Notes: generated by a model not told the origin, from the sequence alone. A stretch of 64,000 nt of DNA from an uncultured Algibacter sp. (GCF_947495675.1 NZ_CANLZX010000016.1:1-64000), one strand, 5' to 3'; shown: positions 44,064-53,634, counted from the first letter of the stretch. Numbers and translations are program-made.

Positions 44064-45179
44064 ATGAACAAAACTGTAAAAATTATTTTAGTATTAGTTG
44101 CTATCATAGCATTAGTATTCGTGTTAAAGTACTTTAAAGACGCAAATTCTAAAGATGTTGTAGATTATAAAGTAGAAGAACCTTTTTATAGCTCTATAGA
44201 TACCAAGGCTGTTGCAACAGGAAAATTAAACCCAGAAGAAGAGATTGAATTAAAACCTCAAATTTCTGGTATAGTTGATAAAATTCTTGTTGAAGAAGGA
44301 GATAAAGTTAAAAAAGGCGATTTAATAGCAACTATTAGAGTGGTTCCTAATGAGCAAAACTTAGTAGCTTCTAAAAGTAGAATTAGTACTGCAAAATTAT
44401 CTTATGATAATGCTAAAGTGCTTTATACAAGAAATAAAACGCTTTTTGAAAAAGGGGTAATCTCTCAACAAGATTTTGAAAATAGCGAGTTGTCTTTTAA
44501 TCAAGCTAAAGAATCATTAGCACAGGCTCAAAACGATTATCAAATTATAAAACGTGGTTCTATATCAGGCGGAAGTTCTGCAAATACAAACATTGTTGCA
44601 CAAATACCTGGTACTATCTTAGAGATTCCTGTAAGAGAAGGTGATCAAGTTATTCAAAGTAATAACTTCAATGCCGGAACAACAATTGCTACTATTGCCG
44701 ATATGAGTTTAATGATTTTTGAAGGTAAACTAGATGAAGCCGAAGTTGGTAAAGTACAAGAAGGAAAAGAAATAAAAGTAATTCTAGGTGCTATTAGAGA
44801 CAGAGAATTTCCGGCTAAATTAACTTTTGTAGCTCCAAAAGGTGTTGAAGAAAATGGTGCGGTTCAATTTACTATTAAAGCAGATGTTACAATCGATTCT
44901 CTAACCAATATTAGAGCAGGATATAGTGCTAATGCAGAAATTGAAATAGAAAGTAAAGATAGCGTATTAGTAATTCGTGAAGCTTTACTGCAATATAACA
45001 GAATTACAGAAAAACCTTTTGTTGAAATTATGAAGGGTGAAAATAAATTTGAAAAAGAAAATGTTGAATTAGGATTATCTGATGGCATTAATGTTGAAAT
45101 TACTGAAGGTGTAGAAGAAGGTGATAAAATTAAAGTTTGGAATAAAGCATCAAAAGATAACGAAGATGAAGAAGAATAA
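44064..45179 (+). CDS. Periplasmic adaptor (membrane fusion) protein of the exporter
   Basis: The 371-residue HlyD/MacA-family protein has an N-terminal membrane anchor (residues 6-22), a biotinyl-lipoyl-like half (KPQISGIVDKILVEEGDKVKKGDLI, quoted in part: VEEGDKVKKGD), a coiled-coil hairpin at about residues 95-165, and a beta-barrel (VILGAIRDREFPAKL). It should bridge the permease pair and the TolC-like channel. The end is very acidic (DNEDEEE) and overlaps the start of the channel gene by 14 bases. Confidence 0.92.
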   Translation: MNKTVKIILVLVAIIALVFVLKYFKDANSKDVVDYKVEEPFYSSIDTKAVATGKLNPEEEIELKPQISGIVDKILVEEGDKVKKGDLIATIRVVPNEQNLVASKSRISTAKLSYDNAKVLYTRNKTLFEKGVISQQDFENSELSFNQAKESLAQAQNDYQIIKRGSISGGSSANTNIVAQIPGTILEIPVREGDQVIQSNNFNAGTTIATIADMSLMIFEGKLDEAEVGKVQEGKEIKVILGAIRDREFPAKLTFVAPKGVEENGAVQFTIKADVTIDSLTNIRAGYSANAEIEIESKDSVLVIREALLQYNRITEKPFVEIMKGENKFEKENVELGLSDGINVEITEGVEEGDKIKVWNKASKDNEDEEE

Positions 45180-46500
45180 TATCAATATAAATCTTGTAGT
45201 TTTTGCGCTTTTATGTTCTGTGTTCTCATTTGCACAACAAAAAACATGGACTTTACAAGAATGTGTTAACCATGCACTCGAAAATAATATTACTATACGA
45301 CAAAGTAAAAATAGATTGCTTGATAACGAGCAGGACATTATTGCGTCTAAAAGTGCTTTTTTGCCATCTGTAAACGCAAATATGACTCATACCTTATCTA
45401 TTGGTAGTAGAGAATTATTTCCAGGGCAATTTGTTGATAGAACCGATAATAGTATTAATGTTGGTGTAGGTGTTAATCAAACTATTTTTGATGGTTTTAG
45501 GCTCACTAATTTATATAAACAATCGCAATTAAGATTAGAAACTAACCAATTGGAACTTCAAAGAATTAAGGATGATGTTTCGTTAAATGTTGTCAATGCA
45601 TACCTTAATGTACTTTTTAATAAAGAACAATTGCAAACTGCAACAGCGCAGTTTGAATTTAGTGAAAAACAATTAAAGCAAGTTGCAGAATTGGTTGATG
45701 CAGGCGTACAGCCCAGAGCCAATATTTATGATGCTGAAGCTACTTTAAGTAGAGATTCCCAACAAGTAACCTTGGCTGAAAATAACTTTAATTTAGCCTT
45801 ATTAACCTTATCACAATTATTACAAATACCTTTTAACGGTTTTGATGTTGAAATTATAAATATTGAGACCCCTTCTGAGGCTTTATTATATAATGATATA
45901 AATCCTATTTTAAATTTTGCTTTTGAAAATAGATACGAAATTAAGGTTGCCGAAAAAAATATTGAGAATGCTATTTTAGGTACAGAAATTTCTAAAAGCG
46001 GCTATTACCCAACCCTTTCTGCTAGTTATGGGTTTGGTTCAAATGTATTTTTTACAAATTTAATTAATACTGAAGAGGATTTCTTTACACAGTTAAATCA
46101 GCAAAAAGGTCACCGATTTAGTTTAAGCTTAAATATTCCAATTTTTTCTAGATTTCAAAATAAAACAACAGTTGCAAAATCTAGAATTCAGGAAGAAAAT
46201 AGTAAGCTTAATTTAGAGCAAGCTAAGTTAGATTTAGAGTCTAATATACAACGTGCTTATACCGATGCTCAAGCTGCTCTTAAGGCTTTTGTGGCTGCAA
46301 AAAAAACGTTAGAATCTCAAACTTTAGCCTTTAACAACTCAAAAGAACGATATGATATTGGTGCCATGACTGCTTTCGATTTAGAACAAGCCAGAGTTCA
46401 ATTAATTAATGCGCAATCTTCATTAATTAATGCGAAATATGATTTTGTTTTTAAAACTAAAGTTTTAGATTTTTACATGGGTAAATCTTTAACAAACTAG
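45166..46500 (+). CDS. TolC-like outer-membrane efflux protein
   Basis: From the ATG at 45166 the protein has 444 residues with a signal peptide (hydrophobic core residues 8-20, SFAQQ). Two outer-membrane efflux repeats follow, with LQECVNHALENNITIRQSKN at the start and the paired coiled coils AQFEFSEKQLKQVAELVDAG and TLAFNNSKERYDIGAMTAF. An in-frame start at 45121 would add 15 charged residues ahead of the signal peptide, so the internal ATG is preferred. It gives a 14-base overlap with the adaptor gene. It would be the exit duct for the ABC exporter encoded just upstream. Confidence 0.92.
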   Translation: MKKNNININLVVFALLCSVFSFAQQKTWTLQECVNHALENNITIRQSKNRLLDNEQDIIASKSAFLPSVNANMTHTLSIGSRELFPGQFVDRTDNSINVGVGVNQTIFDGFRLTNLYKQSQLRLETNQLELQRIKDDVSLNVVNAYLNVLFNKEQLQTATAQFEFSEKQLKQVAELVDAGVQPRANIYDAEATLSRDSQQVTLAENNFNLALLTLSQLLQIPFNGFDVEIINIETPSEALLYNDINPILNFAFENRYEIKVAEKNIENAILGTEISKSGYYPTLSASYGFGSNVFFTNLINTEEDFFTQLNQQKGHRFSLSLNIPIFSRFQNKTTVAKSRIQEENSKLNLEQAKLDLESNIQRAYTDAQAALKAFVAAKKTLESQTLAFNNSKERYDIGAMTAFDLEQARVQLINAQSSLINAKYDFVFKTKVLDFYMGKSLTN

Positions 46501-46519
46501 ATATTTTTATATTTACAGA

Positions 46520-47014
46520 ATGAAATCATATATATTAATTTTCTTTAGTTTCTTATGTATATCATTAAGTGCGCAAGGAAAAAAACAGCTTTGGGCAAAG
46601 TCATATTTAAACAAGCATGCGCCAGAGCTAATTGTTGAAAAGTGGCTTTCTGATAAACCAGATACAGAAGGCAAATTTATTTTAATAGATTTTTGGGCAA
46701 CATGGTGTGGGCCGTGTAAACAAGCCATTCCTGAATTAAATAAATTTCAATCTGAATTCAAGGATGAATTGGTCGTTATTGGGGTTACAGATGAAACAAA
46801 GTACACGGTAAATAAAATGAAAAGTCCTGTAATGACATATTTTAGTGCTATAGATACAAAGCAAAGATCTAAAAGAAGCTATAAAGTTAAAGGCATTCCT
46901 CATTGTGTTTTAATTGACCCGAATGGTATTGTACGATGGGAAGGATATCCTACTCTCAAAGGTTTTGAATTGACCTCTAAGGTTATTAAAGATATTATTG
47001 AAAAATATAAATAA
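46520..47014 (+). CDS. Exported TlpA-like thioredoxin family protein
   Basis: The 164-residue protein has a signal peptide (residues 1-19, SLSAQ). The thioredoxin fold carries the redox motif WCGPCK with C63 and C66, and a cis-proline in KGIPHCVLIDPNG. TlpA/ResA-like proteins reduce disulfides in the periplasm, for example during cytochrome c maturation. An extra cysteine after the cis-proline (C near residue 131) is seen. It sits between the exporter genes and tsaB, 2 bases from the latter; a link to either is not evident. Confidence 0.9.
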   Translation: MKSYILIFFSFLCISLSAQGKKQLWAKSYLNKHAPELIVEKWLSDKPDTEGKFILIDFWATWCGPCKQAIPELNKFQSEFKDELVVIGVTDETKYTVNKMKSPVMTYFSAIDTKQRSKRSYKVKGIPHCVLIDPNGIVRWEGYPTLKGFELTSKVIKDIIEKYK

Positions 47015-47016
47015 TT

Positions 47017-47691
47017 TTGAGCTTAATTTTAAATCTAGAAACAGCAACAACTAATTGCTCAGTATCCATTTCAAAAGATGGAAAAACCATTGTTTTAAAA
47101 GAAGATAATGATAAAAGTTATTCGCATGCTGAGAGACTTCATGTTTATATTGATGAGGCCTTAAAAGAAGCCAATATAACCTCAAATGATTTAGATGCCA
47201 TTTCTGTTAGTAAAGGCCCTGGGTCTTATACTGGTTTACGAATAGGGGTTTCTGCAGCTAAGGGCTTGTGTTTTGCATTAGATATACCTTTAATATCAAT
47301 TCCAACTTTAGAGTCGCTTGCTTATCAGGTTAAAATGGATGAAGGCGTTATTGTTTCTATGCTAGATGCCAGACGTATGGAGGTGTATTCTGCTATTTAT
47401 AGTGCAGATTATAAGCAAATAAGAGACACACAAGCGCAAATATTAGATGAAACTTCGTTTAGTGATTATTTAAAACAAGGTAAAGTCTATTTTGTTGGTA
47501 ACGGTGTTGAAAAAACGAAAACCTTAATTAATCATGTAAATGCGGTTTTTATAGAAGCAAAGTTGCCTTCTGCAAACCAAATGAGTGTATTAGCATATAA
47601 TAAATTTCAAAAGTCGGATATTGAAGACGTTGCTTATTTTGAGCCTTATTATTTAAAAGACTTTGTGGCTTTAAAGCCCAAAAAGAAATAA
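47017..47691 (+). CDS. tsaB: tRNA threonylcarbamoyladenosine synthesis protein TsaB
   Basis: The 224-residue ASKHA-fold protein is required with TsaD and TsaE to make t6A37 in tRNAs that read ANN codons. LNLETATTNCSVSI at the N-terminus and SVSKGPGSYTGLRIGVSAAKG near residue 70 (quoted in part: KGPGSYTGLRIG) are canonical. It starts with TTG at 47017, 2 bases after the thioredoxin stop codon, and ends at a bidirectional terminator. The N-terminus aligns only with this start. Confidence 0.93.
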   Translation: MSLILNLETATTNCSVSISKDGKTIVLKEDNDKSYSHAERLHVYIDEALKEANITSNDLDAISVSKGPGSYTGLRIGVSAAKGLCFALDIPLISIPTLESLAYQVKMDEGVIVSMLDARRMEVYSAIYSADYKQIRDTQAQILDETSFSDYLKQGKVYFVGNGVEKTKTLINHVNAVFIEAKLPSANQMSVLAYNKFQKSDIEDVAYFEPYYLKDFVALKPKKK

Positions 47692-47698
47692 AATAAAA

Positions 47699-47731
47699 AA
47701 CCCTTCAAGTTTTAAAATTGAAGGGTCTTTT
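47699..47731. terminator. Bidirectional terminator between tsaB and the mscS-like gene
   Basis: Stem ACCCTTCAA at 47700-47708 pairs with TTGAAGGGT at 47718-47726. A-rich DNA precedes it and T-rich DNA follows, so it can serve both converging genes. Confidence 0.75.
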
Positions 47732-47753
47732 AAGTGTTGATTAAATAATATCT

Positions 47754-48569
47754 TTATGCATCTTTATGTATCTCAACTGAGTGTGGGTAAGGAATTTCAA
47801 TACCAGCAGCATCAAGAGCTAGTTTACATTTTTCAATAGTACCAAAGTAAACATCCCAGTAATCTGCTACTGTAGCAAACGGTCTTACAGCAAAATTAAC
47901 AGAGCTATCAGCAAGTTCAGAAACATTTACAGAAGGTGCAGGGTCCTTTAATACTTGTGGATTATCTGTAAGTACTTTCATTAAAACTTCTTTAGTTTGT
48001 TTAATATCTGCATCGTAACTTACTCCTATTGTTAAATCTACACGTAATTTTCCTTCAGTTGTGTAATTAGTTATATTTCCATTTGATAAAGCGGCATTTG
48101 GGATAATTACTTCTTTATTAGTTGGTGTAACTATTTTAGTGGTAAAAATTTCTATTTCTTTAACAACACCAAGTTCTCCTTGTGCTTCTATTAAATCTCC
48201 AATTTTAATTGGTTTAAAAATCATTAGTAAAACACCACCAGCAAAATTAGCTAAAGACCCTTGTAAAGCCATACCAATTGCTAAACCTGCGGCAGCTAGT
48301 ATTGCAGCAAAAGAGGTGGTTTCAATACCTAAATTGGCTAAAATTGTTAATATTAATAGTATTTTTAATATCCAGCCTATAAGATTAAGTAAGAACTTTT
48401 GAAGACTCTCATCATAGTTTTGTTTGGCCATTACTTTGGCTATACCGTTTCTTATTTTTTTAATAATCCAAGAACCAATAATCCATATAACAATAGCTCC
48501 TATAACTTTAAGGCCATAGTCGGTTCCTAATTCAATCCATTTTTGAGTGTTAATACTTTCTAATTCCAT
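47754..48569 (-). CDS. Small-conductance mechanosensitive channel, MscS family
   Basis: The 271-residue protein has three membrane helices (about residues 18-40, 60-82 and 88-112) and the pore-lining segment AAAGLAIGMALQGSLANFAGG, then the beta domain (IKIGDLIEAQGELGVVKEI) and a C-terminal alpha/beta domain (EIPYPHSVEIHK). It opens under membrane tension to release solutes after osmotic downshock. It is of standard MscS length. It is transcribed away from the DUF1304 gene on the same strand with a 56-base gap, so the two may or may not share a transcript. Confidence 0.94.
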   Translation of the reverse strand: MELESINTQKWIELGTDYGLKVIGAIVIWIIGSWIIKKIRNGIAKVMAKQNYDESLQKFLLNLIGWILKILLILTILANLGIETTSFAAILAAAGLAIGMALQGSLANFAGGVLLMIFKPIKIGDLIEAQGELGVVKEIEIFTTKIVTPTNKEVIIPNAALSNGNITNYTTEGKLRVDLTIGVSYDADIKQTKEVLMKVLTDNPQVLKDPAPSVNVSELADSSVNFAVRPFATVADYWDVYFGTIEKCKLALDAAGIEIPYPHSVEIHKDA

Positions 48570-48625
48570 AATGTTTTAATGATGTTTTGTTTTTAATTTG
48601 TAAAATTATGATTAATAATAAATTT

Positions 48626-48985
48626 TTAAATATTAAAATAAAGTATAACTAATGTAATAATTGCAGGAACTGCTTGTATATAAAATAACTTTATTTGCTT
48701 TGTAGAATAAGACCCGTATATTCCTGCTATAGTCACACAAATAAGAAAGAAAACTGCGATTTTTATATCGTTTTTAATAATAGAAAATATAAGCCCAGCA
48801 GCTATAAATCCATTATAAAGTCCTTGATTGGCTGCTAAGACCTTAGTGTCTTCAGCAAATTGTTTAGATTTTAAGCCGAAAGCTTTAATGGTTTTTGGTT
48901 TAGTCCAGAGAAACATTTCAAGAATTAAAAAGTAAAAGTGTTCTAGAGATACAAAAGCTACAAGTATTAGGCTTATTAATGTCAT
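48626..48985 (-). CDS. DUF1304 family small membrane protein
   Basis: The 119-residue protein has four membrane helices. EHFYFLILEMFLW near residues 15-27 and NQGLYNGFIAAGLIF near residues 54-68 are the hallmarks of DUF1304 (YqjF/putative membrane protein). Its function is unknown. It lies between the mscS-like gene and dodecin on the minus strand and is separated from dodecin by a terminator. Confidence 0.85.
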   Translation of the reverse strand: MTLISLILVAFVSLEHFYFLILEMFLWTKPKTIKAFGLKSKQFAEDTKVLAANQGLYNGFIAAGLIFSIIKNDIKIAVFFLICVTIAGIYGSYSTKQIKLFYIQAVPAIITLVILYFNI

Positions 48986-49036
48986 TCTTTTTTATAACTT
49001 AAATATTATTTTTTAAAATTAATGAATTTATTCCAT

Positions 49037-49065
49037 AAAAAAAGCGTTCAGTTTCTGAACGCTTT
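49037..49065 (-). terminator. Terminator of the dodecin gene
   Basis: A perfect 11-bp stem (AAAGCGTTCAG at 49041-49051 pairing with 49055-49065) with loop TTT. Read on the minus strand it ends in a run of seven T, 24 bases after the dodecin stop codon. Confidence 0.85.
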
Positions 49066-49088
49066 GTATGTTATTTTTAAAGTAAAAT

Positions 49089-49289
49089 TTATTCTACTTC
49101 AAAAGTAATTTTTAAGTTAACTCTAAAATCTGATACTTCACCATCTTTTACACTTGCACTTTGGTCTTGAACATATACAGAACGAATGTTTTTAAGACTT
49201 TTTGAAGCGTGTTTTACTGCTTTTTTAGTAGCATCTTCCCAACTTTTTTCTGAATTTGATAATACTTCAATTACTTTTAATACTGCCAT
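49089..49289 (-). CDS. Dodecin flavin-binding protein
   Basis: This 66-residue protein is of full dodecin length. Dodecins form hollow dodecamers that store and buffer flavin (FMN or riboflavin) in the cytoplasm. VLKVIEVLSNSEKSWEDATKKAV contains the conserved Trp (W17) that stacks on the flavin, and SVYVQDQSASVKDGEV contains the conserved Gln; FRVNLKITFEVE is the usual last strand. A minus-strand TAATTTTG (49339-49332) about 45 bases upstream could be its -7 element. It appears monocistronic. Confidence 0.93.
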   Translation of the reverse strand: MAVLKVIEVLSNSEKSWEDATKKAVKHASKSLKNIRSVYVQDQSASVKDGEVSDFRVNLKITFEVE

Positions 49290-49594
49290 GATATTTTTTT
49301 ATGTTTATAATGTTATATACATAGCAAGGTACAAAATTAAATGAAAAGCTTATTTCAATGTTTTGCAGTATTAATTTAATCACTAAATTTTATTTTGATT
49401 TAAAAAATAACCGATAATTTTAAAATCAGATTGTAATTGTTGGAATATAAGCATGAGTTAGTATAGGTGGTACAGCTAAACAGGCGTAATAGTGTAAAAA
49501 TTCTAATAAATGCTTAATAAGTTTTAAACTGCTTTAGGGTGTTGTGTTAATTTTACAACTGTATAAACACTTTAATTTTTAAAAAAAGCTTAGC
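49290..49594. other. Intergenic region between divergent dodecin and GH3 genes
   Basis: This 305-base AT-rich gap between two divergent genes contains no supportable ORF. It holds a possible dodecin -7 element on the minus strand (49339-49332) and, for the GH3 gene, TAATTTTA at 49548-49555 on the plus strand as a weak -7 candidate. Nothing else stands out. Confidence 0.6.
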
Positions 49595-51793
49595 ATGAAT
49601 AAGTATTTTATTTCACTCCTTTTTACATTCTCTACTATTGGCATAATCTACTCTCAAAATACGGCTACAAAAAGGCTACAAGAAGATGTTATTAATGTAA
49701 AAATTGACAGTTTACTATCATTATTAACACTAGAGGAAAAAGTAGCGATGTGCCATGCGCAATCAAAATTTAGTACAAAGGGTGTTGAACGTTTAGGAAT
49801 CCCTGAGATTTGGATGTCTGATGGACCTCATGGTGTGAGGGCAGAAATTAGTTGGGATTCTTGGGATTATGCGGGTTGGACAAACGATTCCATTACGGCC
49901 TTTCCTGCACTAACATGTTTGGCTGCATCATTTAATCCAGAGTTGTCTGCTCAATTTGGTAAAAGTATTGGAGAAGAAGCACTTTACAGAGAAAAAGATG
50001 TTCTACTAGGGCCAGGTGTTAATATTTATAGAACACCACTAAATGGTAGAAATTTTGAATACTTAGGCGAAGACCCTTATTTAGCTTCTAAATTGGTTGT
50101 TCCATATATTAAAGGTGTACAAAAAAATAATGTGGCCGCTTGTGTCAAACATTTTGCTCTAAACAATCAAGAACATTGGAGAAGTACTATTAATGTTGAA
50201 GCTAGTGATCGAGCATTACATGAAATTTATTTACCTGCTTTTAAAGCTGCTGTAACCGAAGCTGGAGTTTGGTCTATTATGGGAGCCTACAACAAATTTA
50301 GAGGACAGCATACTACTCACCATGAATTATTAACTAATAAAATATTAAAAAAAGATTGGGGTTTTGATGGTGTAGTAATTAGTGATTGGAGCTCTACACA
50401 TGATACTATGGAAGCTGCGCTTAATGGATTAGACATGGAAATGGGAACAGGAACCGATGGTTTAGGTACAACCACTTCGAACCATTATGATTATTATTAT
50501 TTGGCTTCACCGTTTTTAAAGGCTATAAAACAGGGTAAGATAGACGAATCTGTGGTAGACGATAAAGTGAAACGCATTTTAAGATTAATGTATCGAACCA
50601 CTTTAAAACCTAATAGAGGTTTTGGAAGAATAAATAATAAAGAACACCATATGGTAGCTAGAAAAGTTGCACAAGAAGGTATTGTATTATTAAAAAACGA
50701 AAATAACTTTTTCCCTATTGAAGATAAAAAAGGTGTTACCATTGCTGTTATTGGTGAAAATGCTACGCGTTCTATGACTGCTGGAGGTGGCTCATCTGAA
50801 TTAAAACCTCAATTTGAAATTTCTCCGCTTGAAGGTATCAAACAACGTTACAAAAACGCCAAAATTATACATGCTATGGGCTATCATACAGGAGCTTCTG
50901 TTTACGATAATATTATTCCATCTAAACTAAATCAAGACTCTCTTAGGGTTCAAGCAATTGAAACAGCTAAGAAAGCAGATATTGTTTTATATGTTGGTGG
51001 ACTAAATAAAAGCCACCTGCAGGATTGCGAAGGTGATGATAGACAGACTTATGAGCTTCCGTATAATCAAAAAGAATTTATAAATCAATTAAAAGCTGTT
51101 AATCCTAAATTAGGCATGCTATTAGTAACAGGAAATGCAGTTGAAACCCCATGGTTAGATAAAGTTGATGGTTTAATTCAAACTTGGTATTTAGGTAGTA
51201 TGGCAGGTCATGCTATAGCAGATGTAATTAGTGGCGATGTAAATCCATCTGGTAAACTACCATTTTCATTTCCTAAACAATTAAAAGATAATGGTGCCCA
51301 TTTTTATGGTGAGCTATCTTATCCAGGAGATGGCACTAATCAGTACTATAAAGAAGATATATTGGTAGGGTACAGATGGCATGATACTAAAAATGTAAAA
51401 CCACAATATGCCTTTGGCTATGGTTTATCTTATACAGATTTTAGTATTTCTGATATTGAGACTAACAAAAAGAAGTATAATACAGAAGATATAATTACAG
51501 TAGTTTGTAACGTAAAAAATATTGGTAATGAAGACGGTGCAGAAGTGGTTCAAGTCTATGTTGGTAAGAAAAAATCTAAAGTAAAAAGAGCTTTAAAAGA
51601 GTTAAAAGGTTTTAACAAAATTAATGTACAGTCTGGCACAACTAAAACGGTGACTATTAATATCCCTGTAAGCTCTCTGGCTTACTATAATGAAAACAAA
51701 TCTGGTTGGGATATTGAAAAAGGTGACTACATTATCTATGTAGGTAATGCATCAAATAACATAATAAAAACACTTCCAATAAATATAAAATAA
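49595..51793 (+). CDS. Secreted GH3 beta-glucosidase/beta-xylosidase-type glycosidase
   Basis: The 732-residue protein has a signal peptide (residues 1-20, IIYSQN) without a lipobox, then the GH3 (beta/alpha)8 barrel, the alpha/beta sandwich and a C-terminal fibronectin-III-like domain (about 655-732). The nucleophile is D264 in GVVISDWSS, and KHFALNNQEHWR and SDGPHGVR are typical. It resembles periplasmic beta-glucosidases. It converges with the xylan operon on the other strand and is followed by its own terminator, so it is not in that operon, though it may act on the same oligosaccharides. Specificity (glucose or xylose) cannot be fixed from sequence. Confidence 0.9.
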   Translation: MNKYFISLLFTFSTIGIIYSQNTATKRLQEDVINVKIDSLLSLLTLEEKVAMCHAQSKFSTKGVERLGIPEIWMSDGPHGVRAEISWDSWDYAGWTNDSITAFPALTCLAASFNPELSAQFGKSIGEEALYREKDVLLGPGVNIYRTPLNGRNFEYLGEDPYLASKLVVPYIKGVQKNNVAACVKHFALNNQEHWRSTINVEASDRALHEIYLPAFKAAVTEAGVWSIMGAYNKFRGQHTTHHELLTNKILKKDWGFDGVVISDWSSTHDTMEAALNGLDMEMGTGTDGLGTTTSNHYDYYYLASPFLKAIKQGKIDESVVDDKVKRILRLMYRTTLKPNRGFGRINNKEHHMVARKVAQEGIVLLKNENNFFPIEDKKGVTIAVIGENATRSMTAGGGSSELKPQFEISPLEGIKQRYKNAKIIHAMGYHTGASVYDNIIPSKLNQDSLRVQAIETAKKADIVLYVGGLNKSHLQDCEGDDRQTYELPYNQKEFINQLKAVNPKLGMLLVTGNAVETPWLDKVDGLIQTWYLGSMAGHAIADVISGDVNPSGKLPFSFPKQLKDNGAHFYGELSYPGDGTNQYYKEDILVGYRWHDTKNVKPQYAFGYGLSYTDFSISDIETNKKKYNTEDIITVVCNVKNIGNEDGAEVVQVYVGKKKSKVKRALKELKGFNKINVQSGTTKTVTINIPVSSLAYYNENKSGWDIEKGDYIIYVGNASNNIIKTLPINIK

Positions 51794-51815
51794 TTGTTTA
51801 GTTAGTTGATTACCC

Positions 51816-51867
51816 AACACCTATGTCTATTTCTTTATAGTTTTAAATAGATATAGGTGTTTTTTTG
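51816..51867 (+). terminator. Terminator of the plus-strand GH3 gene
   Basis: A 17-bp stem (51816-51832 pairing with 51845-51861, one G-T pair) is followed by seven or more T. It lies 23 bases after the GH3 stop codon. Confidence 0.88.
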
Positions 51868-52156
51868 TTAATCTAGATTATATTAAATGTCTTATCTAAA
51901 ATAGGTTTCTTACTAAGAAATTGTTTTGTATGTTTTTCTTTAATTAAAAAAAGGTTTTATTAGTTAAAAAAGTTCTTTAAACTTTATAAAAGTTAGCAAA
52001 TATTTTATTTTTATTTCCCAACAAATAATATTGTAAAACCATTTGATAAAGTAATAAAATTAAGCTCTATACTTTATAAGAGTTTAAGTTCGTATTTTTA
52101 TTTATCCATTTATTGTTTGAAAAAAGACACAATAAATTGTGTAATAAAAAAATAAA

Positions 52157-52194
52157 GTAAAAAAAATCGTCTAAAATGATTTTTTAGACGATTT
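52157..52194 (-). terminator. Terminator of the xylan operon after the GH10 gene
   Basis: A perfect 13-bp stem (AAATCGTCTAAAA at 52164-52176 pairing with 52182-52194) with a 5-base loop. On the minus strand it is followed by a long T-run. It lies about 30 bases after the GH10 stop codon. Confidence 0.88.
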
Positions 52195-52222
52195 AATAAA
52201 AAATAAATTCAACGCATATTAA

Positions 52223-53623
52223 TTAATCCAAGCCTTCTAAAAATCCTGTGTGAGCCTTTTTTAATTCAAATTTATTATTATAAAGTAATGGCCAGTCGTT
52301 ACCAGGATGATTTAAATCTGTACTGTAAGGAATCCAAGATTCATTATCTTTAAAACCCCATACAGTTAGGGCGTACTTATTTGCTTCAGGAAGCGCATTA
52401 TATATATTAACAATTTCTTTATATTTTTCTTTTTGGGCTAAACTCCTTTCTTCTGTAAGGTAAGTAATGTCGTTATTTTGATTAACTTGAATGTCCAACT
52501 CAGAAACATGAATTTTCAAGCCTAAAACAACGGCTCTATTAATATCGGTTTCTATTTGTTCTTTTGTAGGACTTAAATACGTGTTGTGCATTTGAAAACC
52601 AACCCCATCTATTAGATTACTTGTCATTAAATCATCAACTATTGTAAATACTTTATTCTGTTTTGGTATATTCGTTGAGGTTGCATAATCATTATAGAAC
52701 AACAATAAATTTGTATCGCCTGCAGCATTCGCAGCATCTCTTGCCCATTGGTAACAATCTTTAATGTAATTAGATCCCATTTTTTGAAGAAAAATAGTGT
52801 TTCTCATATTACCATTGTCATCAACAGCTTCATTTACAACATCCCACGATTTAATTTTTCCAGCATAACGGGTAACCACATCGGTAATGTATTTTTTTAT
52901 TTCTAGTGCAAATTCGGCATCTGTACCCGAAAAATTAGAGAGCCAATCTGGTACTGCATTATGCCAGACTAAAGCATGGCCGTGAACATTTATTCCGTTA
53001 TTGTTTCCATAATTAACTATTTTATCGACAGCCTCCCAACTATAAGATCCACTGCCTGTAGAAATTGGATTCATCTTCATTTCATACTCTGCAGTAATAC
53101 TACTAAATTCATTTTTTAATACCACATCGTAAGAACTCCCTTCTGTTAGCTGATTTGCTTTTACAGCAACACCTACAAAAAAAGGATTAGCCAATGTATT
53201 TGCCTTATCTTTTAAATAAGTTGGATCCTCGGCTTGAACACCTGTTGTTGTTACTGTAATAACATTTGAATTATTTGTAATTTCAGTACCTTGTTTTGCT
53301 CGTACCCTATAAAAATAGGTGATGCCAGAGGAAAGTCCCGTGACTTCAACCGTAGTTGCACTCTGTTCTAAACCACTATAACCGGTAACAAAGGTTGAAA
53401 AACTGTTAGATGTTGATACATCAATTAAATAGCTTTCTGCTTTGGGTACTAAAACCCAATTTGCAGTAAAAGAATTATCGGTAATGTTACTAGCATTAGA
53501 AGCAAAAGGTGTTGCTAAAGCAGTATCTGGTTTAGAAGGAGAGCCAGTTTCTTCTTTACTACAATTTAGTAATGTAAGTAGTAATAATAAAGCTATTCTC
53601 ATTTTTATATTAATTATTTTCAT
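52223..53623 (-). CDS. GH10 endo-1,4-beta-xylanase lipoprotein with N-terminal FnIII-like domain
   Basis: The 466-residue protein has a signal peptide ending in a lipobox (LLNC, C21) followed by SKEE, an acidic +2/+3 stretch typical of lipoproteins sent to the outer face of the outer membrane in this phylum. Residues about 37-127 are a fibronectin-III-like domain. The GH10 barrel follows at about 140-464 with acid/base E265 in WDVVNEAVDD and nucleophile E375 in HVSELDIQV; HGHALVWHN is also canonical. It would cut the xylan backbone at the cell surface. It is the last gene of the operon and is preceded by an intergenic hairpin. An alternative start at the eighth codon (Met8) is possible. Confidence 0.95.
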   Translation of the reverse strand: MKIINIKMRIALLLLLTLLNCSKEETGSPSKPDTALATPFASNASNITDNSFTANWVLVPKAESYLIDVSTSNSFSTFVTGYSGLEQSATTVEVTGLSSGITYFYRVRAKQGTEITNNSNVITVTTTGVQAEDPTYLKDKANTLANPFFVGVAVKANQLTEGSSYDVVLKNEFSSITAEYEMKMNPISTGSGSYSWEAVDKIVNYGNNNGINVHGHALVWHNAVPDWLSNFSGTDAEFALEIKKYITDVVTRYAGKIKSWDVVNEAVDDNGNMRNTIFLQKMGSNYIKDCYQWARDAANAAGDTNLLLFYNDYATSTNIPKQNKVFTIVDDLMTSNLIDGVGFQMHNTYLSPTKEQIETDINRAVVLGLKIHVSELDIQVNQNNDITYLTEERSLAQKEKYKEIVNIYNALPEANKYALTVWGFKDNESWIPYSTDLNHPGNDWPLLYNNKFELKKAHTGFLEGLD

Positions 53624-53634
53624 TAGTTATATGT

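Larger units (their letters stand above)
51794..52222. other. Convergent intergenic region between the GH3 and GH10 genes
   Basis: The 429 bases between two convergent genes hold only the terminators of each. The DNA between them (about 51870-52150) is very AT-rich, with poly-A and poly-T tracts and no ORF that can be supported. Confidence 0.7.

Noticed and set aside
45121..45165. Upstream start for the TolC-like protein
   Set aside because: It would place 15 charged residues before a clear signal peptide and lengthen the overlap with the adaptor gene; the ATG at 45166 is better.
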